A DNA stretch of 64,000 bases from Rhizobium sp. BT04 (GTDB taxonomy: Bacteria; Pseudomonadota; Alphaproteobacteria; Rhizobiales; Rhizobiaceae), in NCBI RefSeq assembly GCF_030053135.1, contig NZ_CP125652.1, forward strand, positions 4,396,501-4,460,500, given 5' to 3'. The notes under the pieces are model-generated. The model did not search any database. It was not told the origin of the DNA and worked only from the letters and a program-made list of their open reading frames with translations. Every line of letters begins with the position of its first letter. Position 1 is the stretch's first letter. This document shows, piece by piece, positions 9,115 through 16,718 of the stretch. A program made the translations under genes and the position numbers.

Positions 9115-9259
9115 CGTTATATAATTTTGCCTGCCGAGGCATATGATTGTGCGAATTGAAGATTGGCTGTCGTATCCCGGCTCGACAATGCTTTCTCGTT
9201 TTGACAAGAAAGTGACCATGAGGGATGACGGCCGCGTGCGGCCAAGCGGAGACGAGTGA

Positions 9260-10924
9260 ATGACCGAGACGACTGAGCTGCCCGAACGCGAGAGCATGGA
9301 ATTCGACGTCGTGATCGTCGGCGCGGGGCCGGCCGGTCTTTCTGCCGCAATCCGGCTGAAGCAGGTCAATCCGGAACTCTCAGTCGTGGTGTTGGAGAAG
9401 GGCTCCGAGGTCGGGGCGCATATCCTGTCCGGCGCCGTTGTCGATCCGATCGGTATCGATCGGCTGCTGCCCGGCTGGCGTGAGGAAGCCGACCATCCCT
9501 TCAAGACCGAGGTCAGCGCCGACCACTTCCTGCTGCTTGGGCCGGCCGGCTCGATCCGCCTGCCGAATGTGCTGATGCCGCCCTTGATGAACAATCACGG
9601 CAACTACATCGTCTCGCTCGGAAACGTCTGTCGGTGGCTGGCCACCAAAGCCGAAGAACTCGGCGTCGAGATCTATCCAGGTTTTGCGGCCACCGAAGTG
9701 CTCTACAATGACCAGGGCGCGGTCATCGGTGTCGCCACCGGCGACATGGGCATCGAAAAGAACGGCGAACCCGGGCCGAACTATACCCGCGGCATGGAAC
9801 TGCTCGGCAAATATGTGCTGATCGGCGAGGGCGTGCGCGGCTCGCTAGCCAAGCAGCTGATTGCCAAATTCGATCTGCAGAAGGATCGCGAACCGCAAAA
9901 ATTCGGCATCGGCATCAAGGAGCTCTGGGAGGTCAAGCCGGAGCACCACAGGCAGGGCCTGGTGCAGCACTCCTTCGGCTGGCCGCTCGGCATGAAGACC
10001 GGCGGCGGCTCCTTCCTCTATCACCTGGAAGATAATCTGGTGGCGGTCGGCTTCGTCGTCCACCTGAACTACAAGAACCCCTATCTCTATCCCTTCGAGG
10101 AATTCCAGTGCTTCAAGACCCATCCGGCGATCCGCACCACCTTCGAGGGCGGCAAGCGGCTGTCCTATGGGGCGCGCGCGATCACCGAGGGCGGTTATCA
10201 GTCGGTGCCGAAGCTGTCCTTCCCCGGCGGGGCGCTGATCGGCTGTTCGGCCGGTTTCGTCAACGTGCCGCGCATCAAGGGCAGCCACAATGCGGTGCTG
10301 TCGGGCATGCTGGCGGCCGAGAAGGTGGCGGCGGCAATCGAAGCCGGGCGCAGCCATGACGAGGTCGCCGAGATCGAAAACGAATGGCGCAAGGGCGACA
10401 TCGGCCGCGACCTGAAGCGGGTGAGGAATGTCAAGCCGCTCTGGTCGAAGTTCGGCACGGCCCTCGGTGTGGCGCTCGGCGGCTTCGACATGTGGACCAA
10501 TACGCTGCTCGGCTTTTCGTTCTTCGGCACGCTGAAACACGGCAAGACCGATGCGCAGTCGCTGGAGCCGGCCGCCCAGCACCAACCGATCGCCTATCCG
10601 AAGCCGGACGGCGTCCTGACCTTCGACCGCCTGTCCTCGGTGTTCCTGTCGAACACCAATCACGAGGAGGACCAGCCGGTGCATCTGCAGGTCAAGGACA
10701 TGGCGCTGCAGAAGCGTTCGGAGCACGACATCTATGCCGGCCCGTCGACGCGTTACTGTCCGGCCGGCGTCTATGAATGGGTGGAGAAGGAGGGCGAACA
10801 GACCTTCGTCATCAACGCCCAGAACTGCGTGCACTGCAAGACCTGCGACATCAAGGACCCCAACCAGAACATCAACTGGGTGCCGCCGCAGGGCGGAGAG
10901 GGGCCGGTCTATCCGAATATGTGA
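9260..10924 (+). CDS. etfD: Electron transfer flavoprotein-ubiquinone oxidoreductase
   Basis: 554 aa, full length. It passes electrons from reduced ETF (acyl-CoA, branched-chain and choline-type dehydrogenases) to ubiquinone at the inner membrane. The FAD motif GAGPAG is at 21-26. The C-terminal 4Fe-4S ferredoxin domain is complete with C500, C523, C526 and C529, followed by the conserved ending WVPPQGGEGPVYPNM. It is monocistronic here, and the ETF alpha/beta genes are not adjacent. A LiuR-type operator upstream suggests induction by fatty-acid or branched-chain amino-acid degradation. Confidence 0.96.
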   Translation: MTETTELPERESMEFDVVIVGAGPAGLSAAIRLKQVNPELSVVVLEKGSEVGAHILSGAVVDPIGIDRLLPGWREEADHPFKTEVSADHFLLLGPAGSIRLPNVLMPPLMNNHGNYIVSLGNVCRWLATKAEELGVEIYPGFAATEVLYNDQGAVIGVATGDMGIEKNGEPGPNYTRGMELLGKYVLIGEGVRGSLAKQLIAKFDLQKDREPQKFGIGIKELWEVKPEHHRQGLVQHSFGWPLGMKTGGGSFLYHLEDNLVAVGFVVHLNYKNPYLYPFEEFQCFKTHPAIRTTFEGGKRLSYGARAITEGGYQSVPKLSFPGGALIGCSAGFVNVPRIKGSHNAVLSGMLAAEKVAAAIEAGRSHDEVAEIENEWRKGDIGRDLKRVRNVKPLWSKFGTALGVALGGFDMWTNTLLGFSFFGTLKHGKTDAQSLEPAAQHQPIAYPKPDGVLTFDRLSSVFLSNTNHEEDQPVHLQVKDMALQKRSEHDIYAGPSTRYCPAGVYEWVEKEGEQTFVINAQNCVHCKTCDIKDPNQNINWVPPQGGEGPVYPNM

Positions 10925-10993
10925 TGCGGATGAACCCCACCGCCGACAATTTTCACGTGCGGGCGCCTTCGTGATCGCTTGTTGCGGGCGGCT

Positions 10994-11008
10994 GTTAGCC
11001 GTTCATTA
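10994..11008. promoter_or_regulatory. CtrA-like box upstream of the L,D-transpeptidase
   Basis: TTAG-N7-TTAA with the right half continuing as TTAACCAT. It matches the CtrA consensus TTAA-N7-TTAA with one mismatch and lies about 53 bp before the start codon, suggesting cell-cycle control of the cell-wall enzyme. Single-site evidence only. Confidence 0.35.
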
Positions 11009-11060
11009 ACCATAATCTTCTTAGCTTGCGACATCTTCTTGACGCACTAAGGACACATTC

Positions 11061-11675
11061 ATGACGATCTCGCGCCGGGGCTTCCTGATCGCTCTGCCCC
11101 TTTTTGTCGCCGGCTGCTCATCGACCGGCTTGAACAGCCAGACGAATTACGCCGCACTTCCGGACGAAAAATTCCCGCTGAAGCAGGTGCCGATCGACAA
11201 GATCAAGCCGGAACTCCGCCGCCAGGAGGTGGCCTATGAAACCACGCACGCTGCCGGCACAGTGGTGGTCGATACCCCGGCGCGGCGCGCCTACTATGTT
11301 CTCGGTGACGGCAGGGCGATGCGCTACGGTGTCGGTGTCGGCCGCGAGGGGCTGGCATTTGCCGGCGATGCCTATATCGGCCGCAAGGCCGAATGGCCGA
11401 GCTGGACGCCCACCGAAAACATGCAGCGCCGCGAAGAACGCTATCGCAAGCTCGCCGGCGGCATGCCGGGCGGCCCGAACAACCCGCTTGGCGCGCGGGC
11501 GATGTATCTTTATCGCGGCGGCGGCGACACGCATTTCCGCATTCACGGCACCAACCAGCCGCAATCGATCGGTCTTGCCATGTCGAGCGGCTGTATCCGC
11601 ATGATGAACCACGACGTGATCGACCTCTATAGCCGCGTCGAGGTTGGCGCCAGGGTCGTCGTCATCCAGGCTTGA
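11061..11675 (+). CDS. L,D-transpeptidase, Tat-type lipoprotein
   Basis: 204 aa YkuD-family enzyme that would cross-link peptidoglycan 3-3 or attach proteins to it in the periplasm. The N-terminus SRRGFLIALPLFVAGC looks like a twin-arginine signal with a lipobox, C19 being the lipidated residue. The catalytic motif HGTN...SSGCIRM has H162 and C178. Alphaproteobacteria often carry many paralogues, and a second one is found inside the Tad locus of this window (32413-32985). A CtrA-like box precedes the gene, and a bidirectional terminator separates it from the convergent DMT gene. Confidence 0.93.
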   Translation: MTISRRGFLIALPLFVAGCSSTGLNSQTNYAALPDEKFPLKQVPIDKIKPELRRQEVAYETTHAAGTVVVDTPARRAYYVLGDGRAMRYGVGVGREGLAFAGDAYIGRKAEWPSWTPTENMQRREERYRKLAGGMPGGPNNPLGARAMYLYRGGGDTHFRIHGTNQPQSIGLAMSSGCIRMMNHDVIDLYSRVEVGARVVVIQA

Positions 11676-11700
11676 GCGACTAAAATCTAGTTCATTGAAA

Positions 11701-11737
11701 AAGCCGCCGCAGCGATCGCTGCCGGCGGCTTCGATTT
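11701..11737. terminator. Bidirectional terminator hairpin
   Basis: A 9-bp stem (11701-11709 with 11723-11731) has a self-complementary CAGCGATCGCTG top and is followed by a T-run on the + strand and preceded by an A-run for the - strand. It sits between the convergent L,D-transpeptidase and DMT genes. Confidence 0.75.
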
Positions 11738-11757
11738 TTGTTGGCCCCGGCTGGCGG

Positions 11758-12663
11758 TCAGCGGCGCGTCGCGGCGATACCCGTGGAAAGCGCGACGCCG
11801 ATGCCGGTGATCACGGCGGCGCTGATTTCGGTGAGGCCGATCGGTTCGCCAAGCAGGAAGCCGCCGCCAAGCGTTGCCAGAACCGGCGTCAGCGCCGTGA
11901 AGGCGGCGGCCTGTGTCCCGCCGAGTCTTCTGACGGCGGTGCCGTAGGCCACCATGGCGACGAGGCCGGAAAGAACGCCCTGGCTCAGCGCCTGCAGACC
12001 GATTTCCTGCAGAGGAGCCTGCGGCAGCGAGATCCCGAAGGCGAGGGCAAGCGCGGCCATGATCAGGAAGGACCAGACGGCGATCAGTGCGCTCGCCTGC
12101 ACGGCCGTCAGACCGGAGCGGCGGAAGGCATGGGTATAGCTTGCCCACAGAACGGCGCCTGCCGGCAGCAGCACGAAGCTCGTCCACGGCAGCGAGGCAT
12201 CCGTCAGGCTATGTGTGAGCAGGACCAGCACGCCGGCGACGATTGCGGCAAGCCCGGTAATGCGCGTGCCGTCAGGTCTTTCGCCAAACAGCGCAATCCC
12301 GATCAGCGCCGCGGCGAGCGGCATCGAGCCGCCGAGCAGAATGCCGGAAGAGGCAGCCGGCGTCGAATGAATGGCCAGCGTGGTCAGCAGGAAGAAGACG
12401 GCGCCCGAGCCGGCGACCATGATTGCCAGCAGATGCAGCGGCAGGGCCTTCGGCAGCAATCCGGTCTTCAGCCAGACCGGTGAAAGCACCAGCGCCGGAA
12501 TTCCGAAGCGGATCAGCCCGATGTCGATCGAGCCGAGCGGCGTTGCGGCGCTGTGGCGGGTGACGAGAAACCATGTCGCCCAGATCAGTACGGTAACAGT
12601 GCCGCCGGCATAGCCCAGCGCCTGCGATGGCGACTTGTCGTCGGAAAATGCAATGGTGGTCAT
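11758..12663 (-). CDS. DMT-family (EamA) transporter
   Basis: 301 aa with about ten hydrophobic segments arranged as two EamA repeats, the standard drug/metabolite transporter layout. It is probably an inner-membrane exporter of an amino acid or related metabolite. It is divergent from an Lrp/AsnC-family regulator with about 140 bp between starts, a common arrangement for amino-acid exporters controlled by their neighbour. The start ATG at 12663 is preceded by AAAGGACAGGACG. Confidence 0.88.
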   Translation of the reverse strand: MTTIAFSDDKSPSQALGYAGGTVTVLIWATWFLVTRHSAATPLGSIDIGLIRFGIPALVLSPVWLKTGLLPKALPLHLLAIMVAGSGAVFFLLTTLAIHSTPAASSGILLGGSMPLAAALIGIALFGERPDGTRITGLAAIVAGVLVLLTHSLTDASLPWTSFVLLPAGAVLWASYTHAFRRSGLTAVQASALIAVWSFLIMAALALAFGISLPQAPLQEIGLQALSQGVLSGLVAMVAYGTAVRRLGGTQAAAFTALTPVLATLGGGFLLGEPIGLTEISAAVITGIGVALSTGIAATRR

Positions 12664-12806
12664 CGTCCTGTCCTTTCCCTAGTCCGGAGCCTCTCCGGTT
12701 GAGAAAAGACTAGCGCCAGAGGGCAGGGCATGTCCTTGCTATCTATGGCTCAAAAATCATGCTAGACGCAATCTTCTGCCAATTAGTGCCGACAGGAATC
12801 GCGAAA

Positions 12807-13280
12807 ATGCCAAATCTTGATAAATTCGATATCGCCATCCTGAAGTGCCTGCAGGAGGATGCGCGGGCCACCAATGTCGAGATCGCCGAGAAGGTGAACC
12901 TGTCGCCGTCGCCCTGCCTGCGCCGCATCCGCAATCTCGAACGTTCCGGCATCATCCGCGGCTACACGGCCGATATCGATCGCAAGGAGGTCGGTCTCGG
13001 CCTGACCGTCTTCGTCGAATTCAAGGTCGTCCAGCACAGCCGTGAAAATTCCGAGGCGCAGCAGAAGGCGCTGCTCGCCATCCCCGAGATCGTCTCCTGC
13101 TTCCTGATTTCGGGCACGGCCGATTTCCTCGCCGAGGTGGTGGTGGAAGATCTCGCCGCCTATGAGCGGCTTCTGACCGAAACGTTGTTGACCCTGCCGA
13201 ATGTTAGCGACATCCGCTCGAACTTCGCCATCCGCAGCATTAAGACGCATGGGCCGTTGAAGCTGCCCGAGGGAAAATAA
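12807..13280 (+). CDS. Lrp/AsnC-family transcriptional regulator
   Basis: 157 aa from the ATG at 12807, which has AGGAATC upstream; an upstream in-frame ATG at 12759 would add 16 residues not typical of the family. The N-terminal HTH reads DKFDIAILKCLQEDARATN...LSPSPCLRRIRNLE, and the C-terminal RAM (ligand-binding/oligomerisation) domain follows. It likely senses an amino acid and controls the divergent DMT exporter and itself. It is convergent with mgtE across a repeat-filled spacer. Confidence 0.9.
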   Translation: MPNLDKFDIAILKCLQEDARATNVEIAEKVNLSPSPCLRRIRNLERSGIIRGYTADIDRKEVGLGLTVFVEFKVVQHSRENSEAQQKALLAIPEIVSCFLISGTADFLAEVVVEDLAAYERLLTETLLTLPNVSDIRSNFAIRSIKTHGPLKLPEGK

Positions 13281-13356
13281 TTCCCCTGTTTGCCGGCAGT
13301 TGTTCGGGGCATCTTCGGCCCGGGAGATTGCCGAAACCAGCCCCATCCGCCTGCCG

Positions 13357-13498
13357 CTTACCCCTCCCCAACCCCTCGCCACAAGGGGGAGGGACTAAGC
13401 CGGAGCGCCCGCCTCATTCCACTCGAAACGTCGCAGATATGGAAAACGGGTGCGGCAGGTTAAGCCCCTCCCCCTTGTGGGGAGGGGTCTTTCTTGAG
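13357..13498. repeat. MITE-like inverted-repeat element (copy 1)
   Basis: Two C/G-rich arms, about 13357-13402 and 13452-13498, are near-perfect inverted copies (core CCACAAGGGGGAGGG and its complement) around about 50 bp of unlike sequence. The same design recurs at 61143-61310. It lies between the convergent Lrp and mgtE genes and resembles rhizobial intergenic mosaic/RIME-type elements; no transposase is present. Confidence 0.7.
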
Positions 13499-13518
13499 GG
13501 TCTTGCCGTTTGCAAACG

Positions 13519-14892
13519 CTACAGCAGCGTCCCGCTGAGGATGAGCAGCGCCACCGAGAAGTAGATGACGAGCCCCGTGACGTCGACCAGCGTGGCGACG
13601 AAGGGGGCGGAGGCGCTGGCCGGATCGAGCCGGAGCTTCTGCAGCAGGAAGGGCAGCATCGAGCCGCAGATCGAGCCGAAGGTGACGATCCCGATCAGGG
13701 CGGCAAATACCGTAATGGCGACCATCTGCCAGTGCGGGCCGTAATCGTAGAGCCCGGCCGACTGCCAGAAGACGATGCGGACGAAGCCGACGAGGCCGAG
13801 GATGGCCCCGAGCACGATGCCGGTCGGCAGTTCGCGCAGGAGCACTTTCCACCAGTCGGAAAGCTTCAGCTCGCCGAGCGCCAGGGCTCGGATGATCAGC
13901 GACGTCGCCTGCGAACCGGAATTGCCGCCCGAGCTCATGATCAGCGGGATGAACAGTGTCAGCACCACGGCTTTTTCCAACTCGCCTTCGAAATGCTGCA
14001 TGGCGCTTGCCGTCAGCATCTCGCCGAGGAAGAGGGCGGCGAGCCAGCCGGCGCGCTTGCGGATCATGCCGGCGAAGCCGATCTTCATGTAGGGCTGGCC
14101 GAGCGCCTCCATGCCGCCGAACTTCTGGGCCGCTTCCGTCGTGTCCGAAATCATCGTGTCGATTACGTCGTCGACGGTGACGATGCCGAGCACCTGACCA
14201 TTCTCGTCAATGACGGGCAGGGCGAGCAGGTCGTGTTTGCGGATCAGCCGAGCGACATCCTCCTGCTTCATCAGCGGATCGGCTGAAACCGGCACGCCTT
14301 TCTGAGCCACCGAAAGGATGGAAGCATCCGGCTCGCCGGTGATCAGCCGGCGCAGCGTCACCACATGCATGAGCGCATGGCTGATCTCGTCGAGGACATA
14401 AATGGCGTAGACGGTTTCGCGCGAGCGTTCGACCTGGCGCACATGGTCGAGTGTCTGGGCGACCGTCCAGCTGTCAGGCACGCTGACGAACTCCGTCGTC
14501 ATGATGCCGCCGGCCGTGCGCGGCGGATAGCCCATCAGGTGCTGGATCGCGATGCGCACCGGTTCGTCGAGGCTGGAGAACAGTCGGGCGCGGGTCTCGC
14601 CGTCGAGTTCGAGCAGCACGTCGGCGACGCGGTCATTCGACATGCCGTGCAGCAGCCGGGCGGCGTCCTCGGCGCTGATCAGTGCCAGGATCTGTGCTGC
14701 GTTGCGAAGCTCCGGCCGGTCGAGAATGTTGACGGCATAGTCGAGCGGCATGCCGCATAGCACACGCCCGGCGTCCTGGACGCTCAGCGCGTTCAACGCT
14801 TCGACGCGTTCGGCGATCGTTGCGCCGCGGCTGTTGTTGATGAAGGCACGGGCGGCATGGCCTGCCCGAAGAGGGAAGCGATTGATATTCAT
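13519..14892 (-). CDS. mgtE: Magnesium transporter MgtE
   Basis: 457 aa, normal length. An N-terminal MgtE-N superhelical domain (about 25-140) is followed by two CBS domains (about 145-270) that gate the channel in response to cytosolic Mg2+, then a five-helix membrane domain (about 290-457) containing the conserved SSGGNSGSQATSL pore segment. It would mediate Mg2+ uptake across the inner membrane. The start ATG at 14892 is preceded by AAGGCGAG, which is buried in a predicted hairpin of the leader. The gene is alone in its transcript, with a long upstream leader carrying a small ORF. Confidence 0.95.
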   Translation of the reverse strand: MNINRFPLRAGHAARAFINNSRGATIAERVEALNALSVQDAGRVLCGMPLDYAVNILDRPELRNAAQILALISAEDAARLLHGMSNDRVADVLLELDGETRARLFSSLDEPVRIAIQHLMGYPPRTAGGIMTTEFVSVPDSWTVAQTLDHVRQVERSRETVYAIYVLDEISHALMHVVTLRRLITGEPDASILSVAQKGVPVSADPLMKQEDVARLIRKHDLLALPVIDENGQVLGIVTVDDVIDTMISDTTEAAQKFGGMEALGQPYMKIGFAGMIRKRAGWLAALFLGEMLTASAMQHFEGELEKAVVLTLFIPLIMSSGGNSGSQATSLIIRALALGELKLSDWWKVLLRELPTGIVLGAILGLVGFVRIVFWQSAGLYDYGPHWQMVAITVFAALIGIVTFGSICGSMLPFLLQKLRLDPASASAPFVATLVDVTGLVIYFSVALLILSGTLL

Positions 14893-14896
14893 TTGA

Positions 14897-14954
14897 GGCT
14901 CGCCTTTCCGTCGATCCGCCGTAGCGTCCGATCGGGCGAGCCGACAGGAGTCGG
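14897..14954 (-). promoter_or_regulatory. Mutually exclusive hairpins in the mgtE leader
   Basis: Read on the minus strand, hairpin A is CCGAC-TCCT-GTCGG (14954-14941), beginning one base after the upstream ORF stop codon. Hairpin B pairs GGCTCGCC (14942-14935) with GGCGAGCC (14904-14897), extended by CGATC/GATCG (14934-14930 with 14916-14912), and covers the AAGGCGAG ribosome-binding stretch of mgtE. A and B share bases 14942-14941, so they cannot form fully together. This is the layout of a translation-coupled switch. Confidence 0.5.
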
Positions 14955-15011
14955 TCAGCGCACGAGGGCCGCGTACGGCAAAGGCAATCGACTGCTACTG
15001 TCGCTTGGCAT
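14955..15011 (-). CDS. Candidate leader peptide (uORF) of mgtE
   Basis: 18 codons, MPSDSSSRLPLPYAALVR, then TGA. The ATG at 15011 has GGAG about 11 nt upstream, a slightly long spacing. It has three proline codons and a run of serines. It ends one base before a hairpin that competes with the one sequestering the mgtE ribosome-binding site. By analogy with the proline-containing mgtL leader of Salmonella mgtA, slow translation could report Mg2+ or proline status. Translation is not demonstrated. Confidence 0.4.
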   Translation of the reverse strand: MPSDSSSRLPLPYAALVR

Positions 15012-15202
15012 CGTTAAGATGGCTCCGTTGAAATCCGCGGAAGACAAGTGCCGTCCACGTGGATGCTAGGTGGTCCCGAACGCGAAAAAAGTCAAGCGGG
15101 GTAAATGCTTAACGCCAGAATGTCGCACCCCACGATGCGGCATTATGGGCGGGTACGGTTTATACGACGTTGCGGGAAACACCGGGCCTGCTGGCTGCGA
15201 TC

Positions 15203-16216
15203 TCAGAATCCTGCAAGCACCGCCTTGCCCTTCATCCTGCCGCTTTCGACCATGGCATGCGCCGTCTTGAGGTTTCCCGCATTGATCGGCCCGACGATTT
15301 CTGAAAGCGTCGTGCGGATCTTTCCGGCGTCGACCAGCTCGGAAATCTTGTTCAGCAGCTTGTGCTGCTCGATCATGTCAGGCGTGCCGTAGAGCGGGCG
15401 GGTGAACATCAGCTCCCAATGAACGGACACGGCCTTGCGCTTGAAGGGCACGATGTCGAGGGTCTTCGGGTCGTCGATCAGCGCGAAGCGGCCTTGCGGC
15501 GCAATCGCTTCGACGATGTCGCCGATATGGCTATTGGTATTGGTGGTCGAAAATATGAATCCGGGCGCGCCGATGCCGAGCGCTGCCACCTGCGGCGCGA
15601 TCGGTTGGGAATGGTCGACGACGTGATGCGCGCCGAGTTCCTTCACCCAATCCTGCGTTTCCGGCCGCGAGGCCGTGGCGATCACCGTCAGATCGGTCAA
15701 TGCCCGGGCGATCTGAATGGCGATCGAGCCGACGCCGCCAGCCCCGCCGATGATCAGGATGGATCGTCCCGCTCCCGACACCGCGTCCTGCACCTTCAGC
15801 CGGTCGAACAGCGCCTCGTAGGCCGTAATCGAAGTCAGCGGCAAGGCGGCCGCAGCCGCGAAATCGAGGCTCTTCGGTTTGGCGCCGACGATGCGCTCGT
15901 CGACGAGATGGAATTCGGCATTGCTGCCCGGGCGGCTGATGACGCCGGAATAGAACACCTCGTCGCCGGGCTTGAACAGGGTGACATCAGCGCCGATGGC
16001 CGTGACGATGCCGGCGGCATCCCAGCCGAGTGTCTTGAGCTCGTCTGCGGACGGCGCGGAATGGGCGCGCACCTTCACGTCGACGGGATTGACCGAAACG
16101 GCTTTGATTTCGACGAGCAGATCGTGGCCCCTGGCCTCCGGCATCGGCAGCTCGACATCGATCAGCGAGGTCTCGGCGGAGATCGGTTGGGGCGTTTTGT
16201 AGGCGACGGCGCGCAT
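15203..16216 (-). CDS. Zinc-type alcohol dehydrogenase-like / quinone oxidoreductase family protein
   Basis: 337 aa from the ATG at 16216 (AGGAG at proper spacing); the open frame extends upstream to 16384 but crosses the divergent promoter. MDR-superfamily fold: an N-terminal GroES-like domain, then the NAD(P)H motif IIGGAGGVGSIAIQIA. It lacks the structural-zinc cysteine cluster of classical ADHs, so it is probably a zinc-independent NADPH:quinone or enal reductase. It is divergent from an HxlR-type regulator with an operator-like palindrome between them, suggesting redox- or electrophile-induced expression. Confidence 0.9.
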   Translation of the reverse strand: MRAVAYKTPQPISAETSLIDVELPMPEARGHDLLVEIKAVSVNPVDVKVRAHSAPSADELKTLGWDAAGIVTAIGADVTLFKPGDEVFYSGVISRPGSNAEFHLVDERIVGAKPKSLDFAAAAALPLTSITAYEALFDRLKVQDAVSGAGRSILIIGGAGGVGSIAIQIARALTDLTVIATASRPETQDWVKELGAHHVVDHSQPIAPQVAALGIGAPGFIFSTTNTNSHIGDIVEAIAPQGRFALIDDPKTLDIVPFKRKAVSVHWELMFTRPLYGTPDMIEQHKLLNKISELVDAGKIRTTLSEIVGPINAGNLKTAHAMVESGRMKGKAVLAGF

Positions 16217-16297
16217 GGGAAACTCCTGTGTTCGTTGCACGGAAGCTAGATGCGCATTATGTTCTGACAACGCAAGAATGCACAAATTCTGTACGTA

Positions 16298-16313
16298 GTA
16301 CCCAAAAGGATAC
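16298..16313. promoter_or_regulatory. HxlR-type operator candidate
   Basis: GTACCC-AAAA-GGATAC, a palindrome with one mismatch that extends to AGTAyCC arms. It lies 7 bp upstream of the HxlR regulator start and about 80 bp upstream of the divergent dehydrogenase. The position suits autoregulation plus control of the neighbour. Confidence 0.5.
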
Positions 16314-16319
16314 TGTAAA

Positions 16320-16718
16320 ATGTCATTGCCGCGCGCCAAGCTCGTCAAGAATTTCCCCGGCTGCCCGGTCGAGGCGACGCTCACTTACCTCGATGGGAAG
16401 TGGAAGGGCGTGATCCTCTTTCATCTGATGGAAGGAACCCTGCGCTTCAACGAACTCCGCCGCAAACTACCGGCGGTGACCCAGCGCATGCTGACCAAGC
16501 AACTGCGCGAACTGGAGGAGTCCGGTCTGGTATCACGCACCGTCTATCCGGTCGTGCCGCCGAGGGTCGAATATGCAATGACGCCGCTCGGCATGACGCT
16601 GAAGCCTGTCATCCAGGCGTTGGCCGCCTGGGGTGACCAGTATGTCTTCTGCAGCCCGGAAGGCCGCGAGCTGCGCTTGGCCTCAGACGGTCTGCGCGCT
16701 CCGGTCGCGGCGTTCTAG
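16320..16718 (+). CDS. HxlR-family winged-helix transcriptional regulator
   Basis: 132 aa single-domain MarR-like regulator. N-terminal FPGCPVEATLTYLDGKWKGVILFHLMEGTLRFNELRR is typical of HxlR, with a Cys in the N-terminal arm at the position used for thiol sensing in YodB/HypR-type members; thiol sensing here is inference. The wing follows (VYPVVPPRVEYAMTPLG). It likely represses the divergent quinone-oxidoreductase-like gene. Its 3' end overlaps the convergent MFS gene by 36 bp. Confidence 0.92.
   Translation: MSLPRAKLVKNFPGCPVEATLTYLDGKWKGVILFHLMEGTLRFNELRRKLPAVTQRMLTKQLRELEESGLVSRTVYPVVPPRVEYAMTPLGMTLKPVIQALAAWGDQYVFCSPEGRELRLASDGLRAPVAAF

Larger units (their letters stand above)
8909..9259. 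other. Divergent intergenic region SDR / ETF-QO
   Basis: About 350 bp without a gene. The SDR-proximal part is the palindromic repeat; the ETF-QO-proximal part holds a perfect ACGT-type palindrome that looks like a LiuR operator and overlaps the likely promoter. Confidence 0.6.
14893..15202. other. Long mgtE leader / spacer
   Basis: 310 bp between mgtE and the ADH gene. The half nearest mgtE is the structured leader with the uORF. Further up, on the minus strand, a TTGACT box at 15095-15090 could be a -35, but no good -10 is seen at standard spacing. The rest (about 15100-15202) shows nothing recognisable. No match to the M-box riboswitch was apparent by eye. Confidence 0.5.

Noticed and set aside
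14893..15110. M-box (ykoK) magnesium riboswitch before mgtE
   Set aside because: None of the M-box conserved loops could be recognised; the leader is better explained by a uORF and competing hairpins.
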